Translations under genes and position numbers: made by a program
Assembly (NCBI GenBank): GCA_023433505.1
Contig: JAEZCO010000038.1
Coordinates: 1-14,847, forward strand
Length of the DNA: 14,847 nucleotides
Reading direction: 5' to 3'
From: Bacillota bacterium
GTDB lineage: Bacteria; Bacillota; Clostridia; Acetivibrionales; DTU013
Part shown: positions 7,169 through 13,072 of the stretch, in pieces
Numbering within the stretch: the first letter of the stretch is position 1
How the letters are laid out: each line of letters begins with the position of its first letter
Notes under the pieces: model-generated
What the model saw: the letters and a program-made list of their open reading frames with translations, nothing else
Told to the model about the DNA's origin: nothing
Database searches by the model: none

Positions 7169-8664
7169 TATTGATTAATGAAATAATCGTCGACGCCGGG
7201 ATATCGGATACAAGGGTAGCCCTGCTGGAGGATAAGGAACTGGTGGAGGTCTATATTGAAAGACCTTACAATGAAAGAATGGTCGGGAACATATACCGCG
7301 GAAAAGTGAGCAGTGTCCTGCCTGGAATGCAGGCTGCTTTTATCGATATAGGCTATGACAAAAATGCCTTTTTGTATGTTGGCGACGCCGTATCCCACAA
7401 GGAATATTCCGAAGAGGAAGAGGACGTTTATGCGGATGTAAAGTGCTGCAATATTGATGAAATACTGCGACAGGGGCAAGAGATCACAGTCCAGGTCATT
7501 AAAGAGCCTATCGGTTCCAAAGGCCCAAGAGTTACGACGCATATCACTTTGCCGGGGAGGCACCTGGTTTTGCTCCCCAATGCCGAATATACAGGCGTTT
7601 CCAGAAGAATAGAAAATGAAGGTGAAAGAAGCAAGCTGCGGAAAATAGCGGAAAGGCTTAAACCCAAGGGGATGGGGCTCATCGTACGGACCGCCTCCGA
7701 AGGCAAAAGCGAAGACGATTTCACTCATGACCTGAGCTTTCTGTTAAAGCTCTGGGAAAGCATAAAGCAGAAGGAACACAGCGGAGCAATACCGCGCTGC
7801 ATCCATAAGGATCTCAATCTTGTTTACAGAGCCGTAAGAGACCTTTTTACCTGGGACATTGACAGGTTTGTCATAAATGACAGGGCGCAATATACCAAGG
7901 TTCTGGAATTGGTGGAAATGATATCGCCGGCCCTGAAATACAGAGTGGAGTATTTCAGCAAGAGCTACGATCTTTTTGAGTATTATCAGATCGAAACAAA
8001 GATAAACAAGGCCCTGGCGCGAAAAGTATGGCTGAAATGCGGGGGATATCTTGTAATCGACAGGACCGAAGCGTTGACGGTCATTGATGTGAACACGGGA
8101 AAATATGTGGGCGGCAGCAACCTTGAGGATACTGTGCTTAAGGCCAATATCGAAGCGGCAAAGGAAATTGCCAAACAGATCAGGCTCCGGGACATCGGCG
8201 GTATCATTATTATAGATTTTATTGACATGCATGAGCACGAGCATCAGCAAATGGTGCTTGACAACCTCCGGCATTCGTTGAAGCGGGATAGGACCAAGAC
8301 GACGGTGGTAGGTATGACAGGCCTGGGACTGATTGAAATGACCAGGAAGAAGGTCCGGCAGGAGCTGTCAACGGTACTGATGACAGACTGCACGCACTGT
8401 GACGGCACCGGCAAAGTACTTTCGCCGGAGGCTATAGCAAGGAATGTAGAAAAGGAAATAAGCCGGTATTTCGGGCAGTCCATAGCAAACGCAATACAGG
8501 TGGAGGTGCATCCCACGGTGGCAGCTGTGCTGAAGGAAGATCAGGACGGCTTTGCAAAGCTGGAGGATACTTTGGGCAAGAAAATTTTTATTAAGGCTTC
8601 AACAGATGCGAAGTATGATGAAATTAAAATCAGGGACGTTGACATTAATTCGCTTGTATGTTAA
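7165..8664 (+). CDS. rng: Ribonuclease G / RNase E-G family endoribonuclease
   Basis: 499 residues. RNase E/G enzymes cut single-stranded AU-rich RNA, preferring 5'-monophosphate ends, and act in rRNA maturation and mRNA decay. Visible features: the N-terminal S1 domain at ~35-125 (RPYNERMVGNIYRGKVSSVL...GMQAAFIDIG); the catalytic Mg-binding aspartates D308 (TVIDVNTG) and D351 (IIIDFIDM), 43 residues apart as D303/D346 are in E. coli RNase E; and the zinc-link C409-C412 (CTHCDGTG). It lacks the long C-terminal scaffold of RNase E, so it is of the RNase G type. The GTG at 7165 overlaps the previous stop codon; a TTG at 7171 gives a better spacing (10 nt) from GGAGG (7156-7160) and could be the true start. 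Its 3' end carries the promoter for rplU. Confidence 0.95.
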   Translation: MILINEIIVDAGISDTRVALLEDKELVEVYIERPYNERMVGNIYRGKVSSVLPGMQAAFIDIGYDKNAFLYVGDAVSHKEYSEEEEDVYADVKCCNIDEILRQGQEITVQVIKEPIGSKGPRVTTHITLPGRHLVLLPNAEYTGVSRRIENEGERSKLRKIAERLKPKGMGLIVRTASEGKSEDDFTHDLSFLLKLWESIKQKEHSGAIPRCIHKDLNLVYRAVRDLFTWDIDRFVINDRAQYTKVLELVEMISPALKYRVEYFSKSYDLFEYYQIETKINKALARKVWLKCGGYLVIDRTEALTVIDVNTGKYVGGSNLEDTVLKANIEAAKEIAKQIRLRDIGGIIIIDFIDMHEHEHQQMVLDNLRHSLKRDRTKTTVVGMTGLGLIEMTRKKVRQELSTVLMTDCTHCDGTGKVLSPEAIARNVEKEISRYFGQSIANAIQVEVHPTVAAVLKEDQDGFAKLEDTLGKKIFIKASTDAKYDEIKIRDVDINSLVC

Positions 8665-8667
8665 AAT
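8639..8667 (+). promoter_or_regulatory. Strong sigma-A promoter for rplU-prp-rpmA, inside the end of rng
   Basis: -35 TTGACA (8639-8644), exactly 17 bp, -10 TAAAAT (8662-8667) with an upstream TG one base before it (extended -10). It overlaps the last codons and stop of rng. Predicted transcription start is about 8674, giving a ~135-nt leader before rplU. Confidence 0.8.
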
Positions 8668-8673
8668 ATTTCG

Positions 8674-8810
8674 GTAGCCGCTCGGCCAAGGCTTTAAAAT
8701 GTGAAAAATGCAGGTAAATGGCGGTTGGTGGATAAAAACATCCTTCAACGACAGATACCGGCGGCTTCACTGCCTCAGGTTGGCGAGACTGGTAAGAGGA
8801 GGTGCAGTTA
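8674..8810 (+). promoter_or_regulatory. Structured 5' leader of rplU (probable L21 leader)
   Basis: The leader can form a closing helix AGCCGC (8676-8681) with GCGGCT (8761-8766), enclosing a hairpin GTTGGTGGAT/ATCCTTCAAC (8724-8749, one mismatch). A further stem TACCGG/CTGGTA follows just before the AGGAGG at 8797-8802. Bacillota commonly carry a conserved L21 leader RNA here that is proposed to bind L21 for autoregulation; assignment is by position and foldability, not by covariance search. Confidence 0.5.
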
Positions 8811-9122
8811 ATGTACGCTGTTATTGAAACAGGCGGAAAGCAATATAAAGTACAGGAAGGCGATGTAGTTTTTATAGAAAAGCTTGAAGCTGATGAAGGT
8901 GCGGTTGTTACTTTTGACAAGGTTTTGGCCGTTTCCAACGAAGGCAGTGTTACTTTCGGAAGCCCGGTAGTAACAAGTGCAAGTGTCAATGGCAAAGTGC
9001 TTGGACATGGCAAGGAAAAGAAAGTGATCATATTCAAGTACAAAGCCAAGAAAAACTACAGGAACAAGACAGGTCACAGGCAGCCATACACGAAAGTTCA
9101 GATCGACAAGATCAATGCTTGA
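8811..9122 (+). CDS. rplU: 50S ribosomal protein L21
   Basis: 103 residues beginning MYAVIETGGKQYKVQEGDVV, the universal N-terminus of bacterial L21, and ending in KAKKNYRNKTGHRQPYTKVQ followed by IDKINA, the conserved rRNA-binding C-terminal block. L21 binds 23S rRNA domain VI and is needed with L20 in 50S assembly. A GTG nine bases upstream (8802) is in frame but overlaps the Shine-Dalgarno AGGAGG (8797-8802), so ATG 8811 is the start. First gene of the rplU-prp-rpmA unit, 16 bp before prp. Confidence 0.97.
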   Translation: MYAVIETGGKQYKVQEGDVVFIEKLEADEGAVVTFDKVLAVSNEGSVTFGSPVVTSASVNGKVLGHGKEKKVIIFKYKAKKNYRNKTGHRQPYTKVQIDKINA

Positions 9123-9138
9123 TTAAGCAGGCGAAGTA

Positions 9139-9477
9139 ATGACGAAAGTGAATATTGTTAGAGACAAGGAAGGCTTTATTTGGGAAATTACAGTAGACGG
9201 ACATGCGAAATCCTCCAAAAAGGGAGACAATGATATCGTATGTGCAGCAATCTCTGCAATAACCTTTACAGCTATAAATGCTCTAGAAGAATTAGCGGGT
9301 ATTAAAAGTTACTCTATGGAAGATGGTTGTATAAAGTGTACTGTTCCTTTAGATATAGTAGAAGAGCTAAAGCCTAAAGTTAAAATTATACTTGATACAA
9401 TCGCGATTGGTTTTAAACAAATCGAATATACTCCTGCATATAGGAAATATATTTCGATTTTGGATGAGGAGGTGTAA
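9139..9477 (+). CDS. prp: Ribosomal-processing cysteine protease Prp (YsxB)
   Basis: 112 residues, the normal size of Prp. In Staphylococcus and relatives this protease removes the N-terminal extension of L27, a cleavage required for ribosome function. The catalytic pair is visible in the family motif: H22 in VDGHAKSSKKGD and C35 in NDIVCAAISAIT. Its position between rplU and rpmA is the diagnostic one. The ribosome binding site is weak (AGGCGAAG before ATG 9139), consistent with low expression relative to the ribosomal proteins. From about 9260 to 9470 the gene is visibly more A+T-rich, with more A/T third positions than its neighbours. It ends 6 bp before rpmA, whose AGGAGG (9467-9472) lies inside the prp coding sequence. 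Confidence 0.95.
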   Translation: MTKVNIVRDKEGFIWEITVDGHAKSSKKGDNDIVCAAISAITFTAINALEELAGIKSYSMEDGCIKCTVPLDIVEELKPKVKIILDTIAIGFKQIEYTPAYRKYISILDEEV

Positions 9478-9483
9478 AGAACG

Positions 9484-9762
9484 ATGATAAAAATTAATTT
9501 ACAATTTTTCGCCCATAAAAAGGGAGTTGGTAGCTCCAGGAACGGTCGTGACAGCGCGGCTCAGAGACTCGGAGTGAAAAGGGGAGACGGACAGTTCGTA
9601 CTGGCCGGAAACATTATCGTAAGGCAAAGGGGTACCAAGATCCATCCCGGTGAAAACGTGGGAATCGGAAAAGACGATACACTTTTTGCACTTGCCGAAG
9701 GCAAGGTTAAGTTCGGAAGATTGGGTAAAGACAAAAAGCAGGTAAGCATAGTAACAATGTAA
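9484..9762 (+). CDS. rpmA: 50S ribosomal protein L27, with Prp-cleaved N-terminal extension
   Basis: 92 residues. The start MIKINLQFFAHKKGVGSSRN matches the Bacillota form of L27, whose first nine residues (ending LQFF) are cut off by Prp so that the mature protein begins AHKKG and its tail can reach the peptidyl-transferase centre. The remainder (GRDSAAQRLGVKRGDGQFV, then GNIIVRQRGTKIHPGENVG) is canonical. Strong Shine-Dalgarno AGGAGG at 9467-9472, 11 nt from the ATG. Last gene of its transcription unit: the stop codon is immediately followed by a strong terminator. Confidence 0.98.
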   Translation: MIKINLQFFAHKKGVGSSRNGRDSAAQRLGVKRGDGQFVLAGNIIVRQRGTKIHPGENVGIGKDDTLFALAEGKVKFGRLGKDKKQVSIVTM

Positions 9763-9790
9763 AAAAAACCCGGGTGACCGGGTTTTTTTT
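9761..9790 (+). terminator. Rho-independent terminator after rpmA
   Basis: A-tract, GC stem AACCCGG/CCGGGTT with loop GTGA, then eight T. The symmetric A and T tracts lengthen the stem and would make it work on both strands. It overlaps the rpmA stop codon. Confidence 0.92.
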
Positions 9791-9909
9791 GTAGAGACGC
9801 TTGTTGGCAGGCTTCCTGGAGTACAAGAAGGATGGATAACCTTGACAATCCGGTTGCGTATTACCATTGCAGGGGATGGGTCGCCTGTTTCATGGCATAA
9901 AAAACGGGA

Positions 9910-9937
9910 TTTTGATAAAAATACCTATATCTATAAA
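9910..9937 (+). promoter_or_regulatory. Tentative promoter of obgE
   Basis: TTTTGA (9910-9915) and TATAAA (9932-9937) with a 16-bp spacer. Because a strong terminator precedes this region, obgE should need its own promoter; this is the best candidate I see but the boxes are weak. Confidence 0.3.
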
Positions 9938-9982
9938 ACGGAGCGGGCTCCATGTTCCGGAGATTTTGAAGTAAGTTGAAAG

Positions 9983-11272
9983 GTGAGTGCATTACTTTTG
10001 TTCATAGATAGTGCAAAGATATATATTAAGGCAGGGGACGGCGGAAACGGGATCGTATCCTTCCACAGGGAGAAATATGTAGCTGCAGGCGGTCCGGACG
10101 GCGGCGACGGAGGCAAAGGCGGCGATGTGACCTTTGTCGTCGACGAGGGGCAAAGGACTCTGATTGATTTTAAGTATAAAAGAAAATATGTGGCTGAATC
10201 CGGCCAAAACGGCGGAGCCGGAAATTGCTCGGGGAAAAGCGGAGCCGATCTTGTAATCAAGGTACCGCAGGGAACCATTATAAAGGATGAAAACACCTCC
10301 CGCATCATCGTAGACTTGACAAAGCCCGGCCAACGCTTCATTCTGGCCAAAGGTGGTAAGGGGGGCGCCGGCAACCAGCATTTCGCCACGTCCACAAGAC
10401 AAGTCCCCAGCTTTGCCAAAAGCGGTGATCCCGGGGATGAACGCAATATTATCCTGGAATTGAAGCTACTTGCCGATGTAGGTCTTGTGGGCTTCCCTAA
10501 TGCGGGCAAGTCTACTATTTTATCAAGCTCTTCTGCTGCCAAACCGAAAATAGCGGATTATCCCTTCACTACCCTTGAGCCCAATTTGGGCGTTGTGAAC
10601 CTTGCGGGGATCACCAGCTTTATCATTGCAGATATTCCGGGACTTATTGAAGGAGCCCATGAAGGTGTGGGGCTCGGCCATGAATTCCTGAAGCATGTGG
10701 AGCGGACCAAGCTGCTGATCCACGTAGTGGATGTGGCAGCCATGGATGGCAGGGAGCCGTTGAAGGACTTTGAAACCATCAACAACGAATTGAGGCAATA
10801 CAATCCCAAGCTGGCTGAAAGACCCCAGGTAGTGGCTGCAAATAAGATCGACCTCCCTCAGGGAAAGGAAAATCTCGGGGAATTCACCAGCGCCCTTGAA
10901 AAGGACGGATATAAGGTATTTCCCATATCCGCGGCAACCGGCGGGGGGATGAGAGAGTTAATGCTGTATGTGGCAGAAATGCTTTCCAAGCTGCCTGACA
11001 CGGTTATAACGGATGATATTGAAGAGGAAGTGGTTTATACTGCCGCGGAGGAAGAACCCTTCAGTATCAGAAAAGAAGGCAAAAACTATATTGTTGAAGG
11101 CAACTGGGTAAGGAAAATTGTCGGCTCCACCAATTTCGGCATTTTTGAATCCTCACAGTACTTCCAGAGAGCAATCCGGACCAAGGGAATTGTCGAAGCT
11201 CTTGAGAAAATGGGGATCAACGAAGGTGATACGGTGAAGATGTACGATTTTGAATTTGAATATACAAGGTAA
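9983..11272 (+). CDS. obgE: GTPase Obg (CgtA), ribosome assembly
   Basis: 429 residues. Obg is an essential GTPase that binds the 50S subunit and links assembly to nucleotide status. The glycine-rich Obg fold is at ~8-163 (KAGDGGNGIVSFHREKYV; GGPDGGDGGKGG). The G domain follows with the P-loop GFPNAGKST (~170-178), switch I (YPFTTLEPNLGVV), Walker B DIPGLIEGA, the NKID motif (AANKIDLP) and ISAATG. The C-terminal OCT domain (~360-429) ends in the family's MYDFEFEY block. The GTG at 9983 opens the frame, but its own bases form part of the AAAGGTG Shine-Dalgarno; a TTG at 9998 (giving LFIDSAKIYIKAGDGG, where other Obg proteins start MFID) is a likely alternative start. It lies after the rpmA terminator. 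Confidence 0.96.
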   Translation: MSALLLFIDSAKIYIKAGDGGNGIVSFHREKYVAAGGPDGGDGGKGGDVTFVVDEGQRTLIDFKYKRKYVAESGQNGGAGNCSGKSGADLVIKVPQGTIIKDENTSRIIVDLTKPGQRFILAKGGKGGAGNQHFATSTRQVPSFAKSGDPGDERNIILELKLLADVGLVGFPNAGKSTILSSSSAAKPKIADYPFTTLEPNLGVVNLAGITSFIIADIPGLIEGAHEGVGLGHEFLKHVERTKLLIHVVDVAAMDGREPLKDFETINNELRQYNPKLAERPQVVAANKIDLPQGKENLGEFTSALEKDGYKVFPISAATGGGMRELMLYVAEMLSKLPDTVITDDIEEEVVYTAAEEEPFSIRKEGKNYIVEGNWVRKIVGSTNFGIFESSQYFQRAIRTKGIVEALEKMGINEGDTVKMYDFEFEYTR

Positions 11273-11286
11273 GGAATGACCTCATG

Positions 11287-11495
11287 CGTAAAGGGTGTGG
11301 GACGCCCTCAAACCCTTTGCGTGGAAGATCTCTTTTGAACAACGTCACAGCCCCCCTCCTCTAAGGTGGGGATTACCGAATGAAAAAGCTTAACTGACGT
11401 TGTTCAAACGCCACGTTTAGGTGTGGCACATGAAGTTGTAGCGCAGGGCGAATTCGTTTCGCCCGCAGCGAGGGGATATGGGGGAATGTCCCCAT
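11287..11495 (+). ncRNA. Candidate structured RNA element between obgE and yhbY
   Basis: Six strong, mostly perfect hairpins follow one another in ~210 nt. They are: CGTAAAGGGT/ACCCTTTGCG (11287-11321, one wobble); the 14-bp TTTGAACAACGTCA/TGACGTTGTTCAAA (11334-11408); nested in it, CCCC-T-CCT/AGG-T-GGGG (11353-11371); GCCAC/GTGGC (11410-11427); GGGCGAA/TTCGCCC (11446-11464); and ATGGGG/CCCCAT (11478-11495). No open frame or T-tract terminator explains it. An ATGA tetranucleotide lies just upstream at 11276-11279. The complexity fits a large structured RNA. A HEARO/omega-RNA (IscB/IsrB-associated) remnant without its ORF, or an IS605-type end, are the hypotheses I favour; direction and identity are unproven. 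Confidence 0.5.
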
Positions 11496-11542
11496 TGGAA
11501 ATTGAATGCGGAATTCCTTTTTAAAGATCAGGAGGTTACATA

Positions 11543-11836
11543 ATGCTCACAAGTAAACAGAGAAGCTATCTCAGAAGTCTTGCCAACGGTATAGAACCCA
11601 TATTTCAAGTCGGCAAGGGCGGGATAAGCGATAATATGGTAAAACAGTTTAACGATGCCCTGGAGGCCAGAGAGCTTGTAAAGGCGTCGGTTTTAAAAAA
11701 TTCCATGTCCGATACCAGGGATATCTCGCAGGAGATATCAAGTCTGACAGGCTCCGAAGTTGTCCAGGTGATAGGCAATAAATTTGTCCTTTACAAGGAA
11801 TCCAAAGAGGATAAGGTCATTGTCCTGCCGGAATGA
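11543..11836 (+). CDS. yhbY: YhbY-family RNA-binding (CRM-domain) protein
   Basis: 97 residues, the typical length of a stand-alone CRM domain protein. The sequence starts MLTSKQRSYLRSLANGIEPI, then FQVGKGGISDNMV with the GKGG loop used for RNA contact, and ends in the LTGSEVVQVIGNKFVLYKES strand-turn block. YhbY associates with the pre-50S subunit, so it belongs functionally with Obg, L21 and L27. CAGGAGG (11530-11535) with a 7-nt spacer sets the start. In many Bacillota it is followed by nadD, yqeK and rsfS; here the next gene is an esterase, so that conserved order is broken. Confidence 0.93.
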   Translation: MLTSKQRSYLRSLANGIEPIFQVGKGGISDNMVKQFNDALEARELVKASVLKNSMSDTRDISQEISSLTGSEVVQVIGNKFVLYKESKEDKVIVLPE

Positions 11837-11845
11837 TGGTATGGA

Positions 11846-11868
11846 ATGATTCTTCGCTTTGCTCGGAA
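11846..11868 (+). repeat. Half-arm of a REP-like repeat
   Basis: The stretch ATTCTTCGCTTTGCTCGGA just after yhbY resembles the right arm of the palindrome at 14525-14553 (ATTCTTCGCTGCACTCAG). No matching left arm is seen nearby, so it looks like a decayed solo copy. Confidence 0.35.
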
Positions 11869-11934
11869 GGGAAAAAAATTTAGTCCGGTACTGATCCGGA
11901 GTAACACATAAATATATTTTTTGGGGGGTTAATT

Positions 11935-12690
11935 ATGGCGCTAATGCAATGTAGCTTTACATCCGAAGTATTGGGGATTATGGCTTCCATGAATGTCATC
12001 GTCCCGCAGATACCAAACAGGAAGGAAAAGAAGTTTCCGGTGCTTTACCTGCTGCATGGTCTTTCGGACGACCATACGGCCTGGCTCCGAAGGACCTCTA
12101 TTGAGAGATATGCGGAACTGAGGGAGCTTGCTGTAGTGATGCCGGCTGTTAACAGAAGCTTTTACACAGACATGAAATACGGGTACCGGTACGGTACATT
12201 CATGAGTGAGGAGCTTCCGTCAATCGTACAGTCACTGTTTCCCATTTCAGAAAAAAGAGAAGATAATTTTGTCGCGGGCCTTTCCATGGGTGGATACGGG
12301 GCAATGAAGCTGGCACTGGGCAATCCGGAAAAATACGCTGCGGCAGCAAGTCTGTCGGGTGCTGTTGATTTAGCCGGCAGATATTTAAGCGAAGAGGATA
12401 TTCTTCCTGATTTTGATTTTATCTTTGAAAGCAGGGAGAAAATCAAGGGAAGCAAGGACGATCTTTTTTACCTGGCAGAACAGGTAGCCGCATCCGAAGG
12501 GCTAAAGCCCAAAATCTATCAATGCTGCGGTACGGAAGACTTTCTCTATGAGGACAACGTCAGGTTCAGGGATTTCATGAAAAAATTACCCTTTGATTAT
12601 TTGTATGAAGAAGAGCACGGTGTGCATGAATGGAGCTACTGGGATAAAAAGATTCAAAACGTGCTCAGGTGGCTTCCAATAAAGAAATGA
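11935..12690 (+). CDS. Alpha/beta-hydrolase esterase (EstA / esterase D family)
   Basis: 251 residues with an alpha/beta-hydrolase fold of the esterase D / tributyrin-esterase group, related to S-formylglutathione hydrolases and CE1 acetylxylan or feruloyl esterases. Visible residues: the oxyanion-hole region LLHGLSDD (H41-G42), nucleophile S117 in GLSMGGYG, catalytic D202 in CCGTEDFLYEDN, and H231 in EEHGVHEWSYWD. The 'HEW..W' ending is typical of EstA. There is no signal peptide, so it is cytosolic and probably acts on short acyl esters; the substrate is not evident. GGGGGG at 11923-11928 serves as ribosome binding site with a 6-nt spacer, weaker than the AGGAGG of its neighbours. It ends 3 bp before a MITE-like element. 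Confidence 0.9.
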   Translation: MALMQCSFTSEVLGIMASMNVIVPQIPNRKEKKFPVLYLLHGLSDDHTAWLRRTSIERYAELRELAVVMPAVNRSFYTDMKYGYRYGTFMSEELPSIVQSLFPISEKREDNFVAGLSMGGYGAMKLALGNPEKYAAAASLSGAVDLAGRYLSEEDILPDFDFIFESREKIKGSKDDLFYLAEQVAASEGLKPKIYQCCGTEDFLYEDNVRFRDFMKKLPFDYLYEEEHGVHEWSYWDKKIQNVLRWLPIKK

Positions 12691-12693
12691 AAA

Positions 12694-12850
12694 GGGGCTG
12701 TCTCAAAATAGGAAAGCTGTCATTCTGAGGCTCAAAAGATGTAGGGGCGATCATTGATCGTCCTCCAAAGTCCTTCCAGGGTGGGCGACCAGTGGCCGCC
12801 CCTACACTAGGTTCCTTTTATACCAATGGCAGAATGTTTTGAAACAGCCC
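12694..12850 (+). mobile_element. MITE-like element with ~14-bp terminal inverted repeats
   Basis: GGGCTGTCTCAAAA (12695-12708) and TTTTGAAACAGCCC (12837-12850) are inverted repeats matching at 13 of 14 positions, bounding ~157 bp with no coding capacity. Ends of the form GGGCTGTCTCAAAA are familiar from transposon termini and MITEs of Bacillota. No clear target-site duplication is visible. It lies between the esterase stop codon and the queT promoter. Confidence 0.65.
12740..12806 (+). repeat. Nested inverted repeat inside the MITE-like element
   Basis: TGTAGGGGCG (12740-12749) and CGCCCCTACA (12797-12806) are perfect 10-bp inverted repeats. Each is followed inwards by its own small palindrome (CGATCATTGATCG and GGGCGACCAGTGGCCGCCC). 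This 'GTAGGGGCGA-CC-ATTGG-TCGCCC' type is a recognisable dispersed repeat, so one repeat may have inserted into another. Confidence 0.6.
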
Positions 12851-12869
12851 TTTCTTTAGAATTATTGTG

Positions 12870-12898
12870 TTGCCGGATGGGTATTTTGATGGTATAAT
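12870..12898 (+). promoter_or_regulatory. Sigma-A promoter of the preQ1 riboswitch-queT unit
   Basis: -35 TTGCCG (12870-12875), 17-bp spacer, perfect -10 TATAAT (12893-12898). The predicted start near 12905 lies just upstream of the riboswitch aptamer. Confidence 0.75.
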
Positions 12899-12916
12899 GC
12901 AATAGATATTACAAAT

Positions 12917-12958
12917 AAGACAGTTCGTAACCATCCTGTCTCTAAACAAAACTACGGA
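12917..12958 (+). promoter_or_regulatory. PreQ1-I riboswitch aptamer
   Basis: H-type pseudoknot of the class I preQ1 aptamer: P1 AGACAG/CTGTCT (12918-12923 with 12936-12941), a loop TTCGTAACCATC, an A-rich tail TCTAAACAAAACTACGG, and P2 formed by CGTA (12926-12929) with TACG (12953-12956). These match the layout of the B. subtilis queC aptamer. It lies upstream of a terminator and of queT, a preQ-type precursor transporter, so ligand would be expected to switch off transcription. Confidence 0.85.
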
Positions 12959-13006
12959 ATGATTGTATATGCGGCAGTAACCGCATTACGGTTTATTAGT
13001 ATGTTT

Positions 13007-13027
13007 GGGGCTGAAAGCCCCTTTTTT
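13007..13027 (+). terminator. Riboswitch-controlled terminator before queT
   Basis: Stem GGGGC/GCCCC with loop TGAAA followed by six T. It is positioned between the preQ1 aptamer and the queT start, so it is the likely expression platform. Between aptamer and terminator two mutually exclusive hairpins overlap: ATGCGG/CCGCAT (12969-12986) and AACCG/CGGTT (12979-12993). Confidence 0.85.
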
Positions 13028-13072
13028 GTTGCTTTTTGGTTGGTCCGAACGTAAAAGGGAAGGGATCCGTAC

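Noticed and set aside
9931..10542. Minus-strand 203-codon open frame opposite obgE
   Set aside because: Proline/serine-rich translation generated by the glycine-rich Obg domain read in antisense.
11511..11527. GGAATTCC followed by five T as a terminator after the obgE-yhbY element
   Set aside because: The palindrome has no loop and only four pairs, so it cannot form a usable terminator hairpin.
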